Below the pieces are notes generated by a model. The model saw only the letters and a program-made list of their open reading frames with translations. It was not told the DNA's origin and searched no databases. 64,000 bases of DNA from Spirometra erinaceieuropaei (lineage: Eukaryota; Platyhelminthes; Cestoda; Diphyllobothriidea; Diphyllobothriidae), in the NCBI GenBank assembly GCA_902702965.1, contig CACRXP010000029.1, positions 1,462,800 through 1,526,799 of the forward strand, given 5' to 3'. The position numbers and the translations under genes are program-made. The stretch's first letter is position 1. Every line of letters starts with the position of its first letter. Below, one piece after another: positions 48,001-57,000 of the stretch.

Positions 48001-51000
48001 CAGCCGAAGAGGCCCTACGAGCCCATTGACAAACTGCGCAAGTTTTTGGACCACGACAGACATGTGCTGCGCTTCAACTGTTTCTGGGATGACACTGAGT
48101 CCCTCTATGGCGATGCCCGAGAGATGATCTTACACTATTTCCTAGGTGAGTCCTCCAAGGGCTGGCTACTCCCAAATGCATGATGGCCATGCCAGCCCCT
48201 CCTGGAGCAATTTCGATACACCGGTTAAGGCATGATTTAAGAATGAAATTTTTTAAAATACCTAGCGTTGTCCTGATGAATGAATGGGCATTGCTGATAT
48301 CATTCAGTATATTTGGAGTAAACGACAAAAGCCCTGAAAACTCCATTTAGAGGATACAGATGTAAGGGAAAATAGTTAAATTGCAAAACGTTTGCTTGCA
48401 GTTTTAGTAAGGCGACTTCATAAATCTAATAATGTAACAAAATTTAAGAATGAAGTCTTCTAAAATACTTAACCCTGTCCTGATAAATGAAGAGACATTA
48501 CTGATAAATCTGAGTTGGCTCAAACCCCAGGTTCATAACAGGATTTATAAATAAAAGAGAGATTTTGAAGCTAACTTTTTGAGATTAAACCTTACTCTGT
48601 TGACTGTAATTAGCCTGAGTTCAAAAATCATAATCAAAACTTAAAGCGGTGGATGTTCTAGAATGAAATAAAACGCTCTCTGTATAGCGCTCTGAAGGCG
48701 ATTTACTGCAGTACCTACGGTATGAGTCACGTTCTTCTGGTGCTATGCTTTGAAGATGGTTTCAGGTTGAACATTACAATTCGACTTCCCAAATAGACGT
48801 TAAATAAAGCTTCTTCACTGCTATAAAAGAAGAATAGGAGATAAGAAAACTGAAGACAACAGGCTGAGTCAGGGTTTTGAGAAATACTTACACGCCAACA
48901 CATGTTATTGTCTGCTCTCTATCTTCGGCTAATGTTCGTCCGGTGATAGATCGAGGTTGTCATGACGAAGAAGAAGACACGATCATCGGCAATCTTGTCT
49001 TCCGGCTCACTACAGTGCGTTTCGACACGCCGATAGAGCGTCCTTACACAACTGCGTTTTTGACTGATTGGGTGGTTGCACTGCAGTGAGCCGGAAGACA
49101 AGATTGCCGAAGTGCAATACCTCCGACGGGTCTTCAAAGCCAATGGCCACCCGCACAACTTCGTCAACCGGTGCATACACAAAAGGGACGAAAGGCCTAA
49201 CCGCATGGACACCAAAGTTTGGCGAGCGCTTCCATATGTCAAAAACGTTTCGGAAGCTGTTGGCCGTCTTCTCGCACCCCTTGGGGTTGGAGTCGCACAC
49301 AGACCGTAGGCAACCATCAGGCGTCAGTTGATGAAACCAAAAGACCCACTGCCATGGCTAGAAACGGCTGGAGTCGTTTATCGGATCTGGTGCAGTTGCG
49401 GACAAAGCAACTACGTCGGAGAAACCGGAAGACAGCTCCGAACGAGAATGGCCGAACACGCGGCAGCGGTGCGCAGAAATGACGCCAGCTCTCAAGTTGC
49501 GGCTCATTCGACGAGATCCGGCCACACATTCAAATTCGATGAGGTCGAAATTCTCGCAAGAGGTGACAACCGCGTGAGCCGGGAGCTACTGGAATCATGG
49601 TTTACTGCCCCCCAGTCCATCAACAAGTGCAACGATCTTCCCATTCCATACTCCGTGCTAATACTTCGCCTAGGCGGAGTAACAAGCCATGCGGGGAGCG
49701 CAGAGATGAACAATTTTCCCAACACCGGGGTCGGTGCGTCAGATGGTCGAGAAATCATCACGCCAACGTCCAACGCACGTGATGAAATTGCAGCAATTAT
49801 TGACTCGAATGTCGGCCATCACGCCACGTGCAACGATCCCTGATGAAGGGGGGGGGGAGCCGTGAATATTTATAGGTATGCGGTAGCATGGCTACTGCAT
49901 CCTATAAATACTGCAGCCGCATATGCATGAACCACCCTTATCTGCCTTTGTCTCTGATGATGGATTCGAGCAGGAATCCGAAACGTCAGGCTAATAAAGC
50001 TCCTGTCCCGACGATCGTATCTTCTTCTTTTTCTTCTTCTTTTTCTTTTTCTTTTTCCTCTTCTTCTTCTTCTTCAAGGCTGCTTCCTGGGACTCGTCTC
50101 TTCGCTTCTGTTGACAAGGCAGTCTTTGTTTAATGAAAGTAAATAAGCGACTGGCAGTTGATACTAACAGGCGTATGCGTGAGTGTCATTAACCAGGGAG
50201 GCTTGAAAGCTGTGATACTAGTGGTTTTAATGGCGAATAACATGCGTAAGACGCGAGAATAAGGAAGCTTTGCGCTAAATGCCGGGAAGGTTATCTATTC
50301 CCACGTCCCAATACTAACCCTGACCTAGGCCTGACCTTAATCTCCCTGATGTTTAGCGCCAGGCCGTCTGCATTGCGGTTAGAGGTTCATATCTCCGTGT
50401 CCTATCGCCACAAGTGGTAACGACAAGATGGATAGGGAAAATTGCCACGGGGCAATGCTTATGCCCAGCGTTACCTGCATGGACTCGCAGCGGTGGCGCT
50501 ATCACGGGCCAAAACCTAGTTCTCTTTCTTTCTGTGGAATTTCACGGGTTTTATGGGATAAATTCTGAGGAACGAATTTAACTTCCTTTTATTCTGTGCT
50601 GCGTCAAGCTGGACAAGTCGAAACTTAAGAACTATCAATGTCATTTGGTCCCGAAGTTTCCAACTTGATTCGAATATACTGCATACAGTGAGAATCATTT
50701 TAACGGATCAAACCTTATAGCATGACACAGCTGGCCGAGTGTTTAGGTTTGTTCCGTGAACCAGCCCAATCTCTAGGTAGGATATTAATAACGCCCTATG
50801 AAACCGCGAGTGTGCCAAAAGTTTTCTAAAAGTCAGGTCCGTGTAGGTCTGATGAGACCGAGGACTGTGGAGCCGAAACTTTACCTTCTCCAAGTATGTC
50901 TTACTGCTGTCTCTTTCTGTTGCTTGTTCTTTCATAGCCGACGATACCATCGAGATCCGCGAGGTGGTTCAACCCAACGCCGGTCGAGATTCAGCCTCCT

Positions 51001-54000
51001 GTTTTCTGCGAAGGCAAAAACTGCCCAAAGGTGTCGTCGACATGCCCCTTCCGGGCGCCGTTACCGACAGAACCCTCCTCAACGTCTCAGCCACTGCAAC
51101 AGACAACAGAGTTTACCTGGTGGACAGTTTGAAGGTTCGTTTTCTGCCTAGCTCTCGCCGATATCAAGGGGCCAAAATATTGTTAGGCCTATGCAGAAAA
51201 CATTACCGTTAACTTTTACTGACTTTGGGAGCGGCTGGAGAACTAGCTTACAACTAAAACGCACTGCTTTAGGCAATCCGACGCTACAGCAGGGTTTTTT
51301 GTCGATCTCTTTGAGGTGCATGTCATTTCATTTTCTTCTAAGCTGCCGCAGAAATGATGAAGGTGACTCGCTTTTCCGGCAAATAGACAAAGGTAGGCTC
51401 ATAAATACTTGATATTAGTGGTTCCGACCAGATAGAAGAAGTAGTGTGGGCCTACTGAAACCAAAGTCTTGATGTTAGTGTGTTGCCATGGCTTCTAGAC
51501 TGATAGTTTCTGAGTGAGGGTAGAAAAAACGAGTTAAGTGCCTTTGATCAACAATGCTTTGGCGCCCCCATGAAACAGAGGACAATTTATAAGGGCAGAA
51601 CTTGGGCATACCAAAAACCTTCCAACCATATCAGTGGTTTTTACGCATGATTTTCCGTACTAATAATTGAAATAGAGGTTGGTTTAAAACATTACGATGA
51701 GTTGTTGATTACAGAGTCGTCCAAGTCATCCAATTGTTAACTTTTTTGAGTGGATTTTGGCGGCACGATAAAATAGATTGCGCAACGCTAACAGGCAGAG
51801 CGCATTCCCTGTCAGCAATTCTATTGGTTTCCTGATGGAGGAGATGCTCGTTCATCGCAGGAGACATGTATTTGCTCTCTCTCTCTTGTGAAAACCATTC
51901 GTCGCACGTTGTTGTGGTGGATGGGATCAGCATAATTTTCAAGCTCCGTCTATGAGTTCTCCCCGCACCAACGATGTTTCACTGCGTTGCCTGTTCCACT
52001 TCAAGTACGTCAACGACTTCGGATATTACTCCAATGGGTCATCAAAATTCGCACGCGAAGCTGACGGCATTCGCGGGTGATGACATGCAAGGTACCCGAA
52101 AATGACGAAAACCAATGAAGATGGGAGGGTATATCCTCGTTATTTGGGTAGAAAATTAGTGTAAAATGGAGCGTACGTTATACTGAGGAAAAGAAACTTA
52201 TCCTTAACACCGATGTTGTGGAGGATGTCCCCCACCTTTGAACAATATTTCAAGTCACGAAATATCAGTCCGTGATGTCATTTCTGGAGTCTCAATAATT
52301 CTCTATGTAGCATTCTAAACGAATTCTTGCACTATACTGTCTGGCAACCAATGGTAGTAACCTGATTCGTACTCCTAAGAACTACTGATTCCATCCTGAA
52401 AAAGTCCAAACGACAGAAGAAGGGATGTAATAATTCCTCGTTTTTCCGCGCTTCGGCTTTGAAGACTTTACCCAACTGCGAATTTTATATCCAGACACAT
52501 ACAGTAGGTGCGCTAACTCATGAAATGTTAACCGAAATTCGAAAGCGCGTTTTCATTTCGAAAAGATTACTTAGTCCTATAAAAACCCAGTTACCTCAGG
52601 ATGCTGGCCTTCGAACGAACCTCTTTCCAGCCGCACGCATTTTTCTCATTGATTTTCGACGCCCTTAAAAATCTGTTATATTTCGTAGAAAACATGTATA
52701 AAAATATCTTTTACTCATTTGGTAGAACATTACATCTCTCAGTTTTATACTAGAATGAAGTGTATAATTCGGTTTTAAAACGTTTTTAATTGTAAGATTT
52801 TTAATACCGTGAAATACCCGTTCATAGAACATCGTATGACTTGTAGGGCAAAAGGAAAGCTATTGAAAATGCGTGGTTGCGCTTTGAGTGATTGAGAAGT
52901 AGTCGCCCTAACTCCCTATCCTGACCCAAACCCCAGCCCCAACAGTAGTGCGTCATCGAGTCGTCCAACGGGGCCTCGTAACTCAGGTGGTTAGAGCGTT
53001 GGCTGTACTAAAGCCTTCCCCCTTACTGCGTGGGTTCGAATCCCACCGAGGCGCCGAGTTTTTCACAGTTGGGTGAATAGGAATTATTCAAAAATCTGCC
53101 AAAATATCGATGAGTATTGTGTCCATCAGGCGGGACTGCATAACCACATCTTATCATCGTCGGACCGGGGGGGGGAAGGGAGCATCCAGCTCATCGGTCC
53201 GATCTCTTTGCTCACTGAACAGTCCGGTAACAGTTGGGAGAGGGCACCCAAATATCCGTTGCCTCGAAATAATACCTGTTATACCTATTTGAGTAGGTTA
53301 TGGCCATACATATTTGACTTTAGAACAGCATAGCTTTGGAAGGTGGGTTAATTATCGCTCTAGACCAATCCTATGTTTACCAGTCTTGATATTAGCTTCC
53401 ACAGCTGAAGAGCGAGCGCAGAAGTCGATATGCGGCTTCATCTATGGTAGCATACGTTCAAACACTTGCGATACGATCGCTGTGGACCGGCTCTTTGGCT
53501 TATCCATTATGGCCATTTCTTCCTTAGCTGGGGAACGACCGCAGTTGTAGGTATGCGGCTCAATCGATGGCACCATACTCTTTGGACAGTTGCAAAACTA
53601 TCGTCGTAGATACACCCTACGTTAAACAACCTTAATATAAGCTTCCACTGCTGACAAGCGACCGCAGTAGTCCCTATGTGGATTATTCTCTAGTAGCTTA
53701 TCTACGGACAAGTGCAATACAATAGCCGTTCACCGAGCACTTGGATTATCAATTTTTCCATTCTTCCAGAAGTCAGGAGCTATCGCAGTCGCCGGTGTGC
53801 GGCTCACTGCATGGCTGCATAGCTTAGGACAGTTGCGATAAGACCGCTGCTTTGGCCGGCAGTATTCTTTTGGGTGCCCTCTCCCGATTGTAACCGACAG
53901 TTCATTAGATGAACTTTGCAGTCACCTGCGGGCTCTGTCAACTGCGACTGTGTGCATCAGGTTCATTGAGAGTGGAGTTTACTGGTCTGTCCTAACTGCA

Positions 54001-57000
54001 GGGCGCAGTACGACGGTTGTTTTCTTGCCTTGGCGTCTCCGGGCTAACACACTCAGGACAGATCGATGGATGCAGCTGCCAAATGACTTAGCCTACCAAA
54101 TAACTCCTCATAGGATGGCGAGCTTCTGCTCCACGGCAGACCGGTCTGACACAGGAATAAAGACTCATCTCAGTAGTAATTTGACCTCATGCTAAATTCC
54201 AGAGGTCCCTCTTTCCCTGTCCTAACTGCAACATTTTTCTTAACCCTAGCACTCACATTCATGAAGAAAGGGAAGTGCTCATCGGATCGAGGAAATTGCT
54301 TGACTAACGTTTCAAAGAGCTTGGGCGGGTCTCCATTATCAAAGCGTCTAGTGCAAAGATCGATTAGAATTTTGAGAACACAGCTTGGGCTGATCGATTT
54401 TTTTCTTCTTTCGTTGCCTTGACAATCTAGAGGGCATCATATTTGTGTGCCCAGCAGGCAGACTTTTTGGCGAAATGTTTGGTTATCCAAGTGCATAACT
54501 TCGTGTTCCCGAGTTTCCCCGACTGCCTGGATAACGACGAAGCGGAAGTCTGAAAAGGACTATCTGGACCTCTCCTTCATCCCTGAAAATGCCCGATCAT
54601 TGGTTGTTTGTCGCTATGTGACCGCCTGTGCGGATTCTAGAGTGGAGTCCCATGGCAACATTGGACGCCCACACCCCCAGCTTGCAGTGAGGCTGTATTG
54701 ATGAACTACTGCAGATTTTCACTTTTCACAAGGGTTTCTGTAACGAAATTCCTGCAATCGAGGAGTGACCACTGTAATCAGTTAAGACTACTTTTCCGTC
54801 ATTAGGGGAGCATGTCAGTCCGATCTCTTTGCTCATTAGACATTGACTGGTCAGCTCAGTTGGCTGAATACCCGACCCCTTAACATCGGCGATAGCATAC
54901 AGACATGGGAACGAACAGGTTTTTTTGAACTTAATTCACTGTGTTTTTAATTTTAGATGGGAACCCTCAAGACGGACTACTACACCGACAGGGAACTCAC
55001 TCTGGGAGCGACAATCAATGTTTACGGGAGGAAATTCCTCATTTGTGACTGCGATGAATTTACAAGAGAATATTACAAAAACAAATACGGCATTAGTGAG
55101 TTAAGCGAGCGTTTGTCCCGGCACTACCTTTGCAGTTGAAGTGCTAGAACATCCTCAGCCACAGAGAAAAACATAGGGTATGAATGTAGCACAACCAGCA
55201 CTAGGAAGGTCGGCCTCATGCGACATAACTGTAATGTAACTGTCATCGAGGTATGTTTGGTAGTCTAGAATACGTCGATTACTAGTGGACACGAATTAAA
55301 TCTCATTATAGACTTTACAATGAGGTAATCGTGCTTTCGCTCTCGTCGATGTTGGAATTACACCTCACTAGACTACGTGCAATGCAAGGGTTCAGTCGTG
55401 AATTAGAAAGATTCAGAATAACAAGGTGCGACACTTGAGGAAAGAAGTTTGTTGGCCTGAGGTTTCGAATCCTCACTCGAACCCATCATCAGAGACGTTA
55501 TCGTTAATCTGCAGCCACATCTGATGATGGACTTGAATGCGAATCCGTAACGTCAGGCCAAAAAACTTTCTGCTCCAAGAATTGCATCTTCTTCTTGTGA
55601 GCTGCTTCCTGGAACATTCCTGTTCGCTTCTATTGACAATTAGGAAGGTGTCTTCATCCGTCCTATCGAAAACTCCATGCTGGTGATAATTTAGATGTAA
55701 CGGCGTCGACCTCAGTTACCTCTTTCTTTGTATATTCATTAATGGCATGGTTTGTTTAAGCTGCTTTAGGAACTCGTCTGGGATTTTGGATGCGTTCGCT
55801 TACGCTTGATGATTTTGGCACATATTTCAACGCGCACATACTTACTTTTGTTATGCATAGCTGTTCTTGAAAGATGACATTGTTCCTACTACTGTTTCAT
55901 TGCCTGTTTTAATTACATATGTACAAGGTTTTAATAGCTTATTTTGCATGTTATATACTCAAGTTACTTGCTACTATTCTGCACGTTGATAGCTTTTGAA
56001 AGCACTGTTCATTTTTCGCTTTTCGCTCTTTATTGGTTGTGCAGACTGTGTTTTCAAATAATATCGGACCAGCCATCTGTTGATTACTTTGGAAAGACGC
56101 AGCTTTTGCCAGCGCATCGCTAGTCGTTTTCGTGGTTTTCACAATATGGAATTTTGGTTTGGGTGAAGATGAATTGTGCTCTCACACGATTTTTGTAATT
56201 TTTTAATTTATCGAGGTGCTTTTGTACGGATTTCCACCTGACACACCCAACAAGCCCTACGTCCACCGGCTGACGGTTGAACCGTCATGTGCTTGTCCCA
56301 CCTAACGAGGTCAGCATGGCTCAAGACGCGAGATTGTCGGGTCGTTCTGAATGCGCACAACACTGTTGTCATTGTCGTACACAAACCGTAACTCATTTTT
56401 CCCCGAGATACTGCAAGGCAGAGACCTGAGCGGGAAAAGACACACTCTCTTTTAATTCTCCTGACAGAAGTCTTCAAAAATCTCCTAAACTCCAAAACGT
56501 CCCTCTTGATTCAAGACATTAGGAGGCAGAAATTACCTCGACGCGCTTTTCTAGCCTTTCTTTATTCAGTTTAACGATCATTTATGACTCTAAATCAGAG
56601 AAGTATTCTAGTTGTGCATGATAGTGCCGATGGATGCAGGCATGCCAAGGAACTTTTAATATTTCCGATACTTTGCAGAATGAATAATCCTTTAAGGAGA
56701 GGAGGGAGTTGCAAAATTGGAAAACGTTTTTCCACCACGGCATCGAACCTTCGATCTCCTGGTTTAATCGGATGTGCTATACTAATTTGACTATCGCAGC
56801 AAGCTTCCCAACCATGCGCGGAATCGAAAGAATTTTGTTTTTGGCCCACAAAATGGCCTCATTTTAGTCCGAACGTCCGTTCTGCCAGGCTTGTGAAGGT
56901 AACCTCTTATACGTGGATAGTGGATAATCGCAATAGCCGACCTTTCTCTGGATGGTCGTTTTATTAATTAGAAACTCCCATATGTCAAAATCTTAAAGCG

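Noticed and set aside
54847..54925. tRNA-like scrap before EFHC2 exon 7
   Set aside because: AGCTCAGTTGG resembles an A box but the B-box region (GGGAACGAACAGG) is too changed; noted only in the intron entry.
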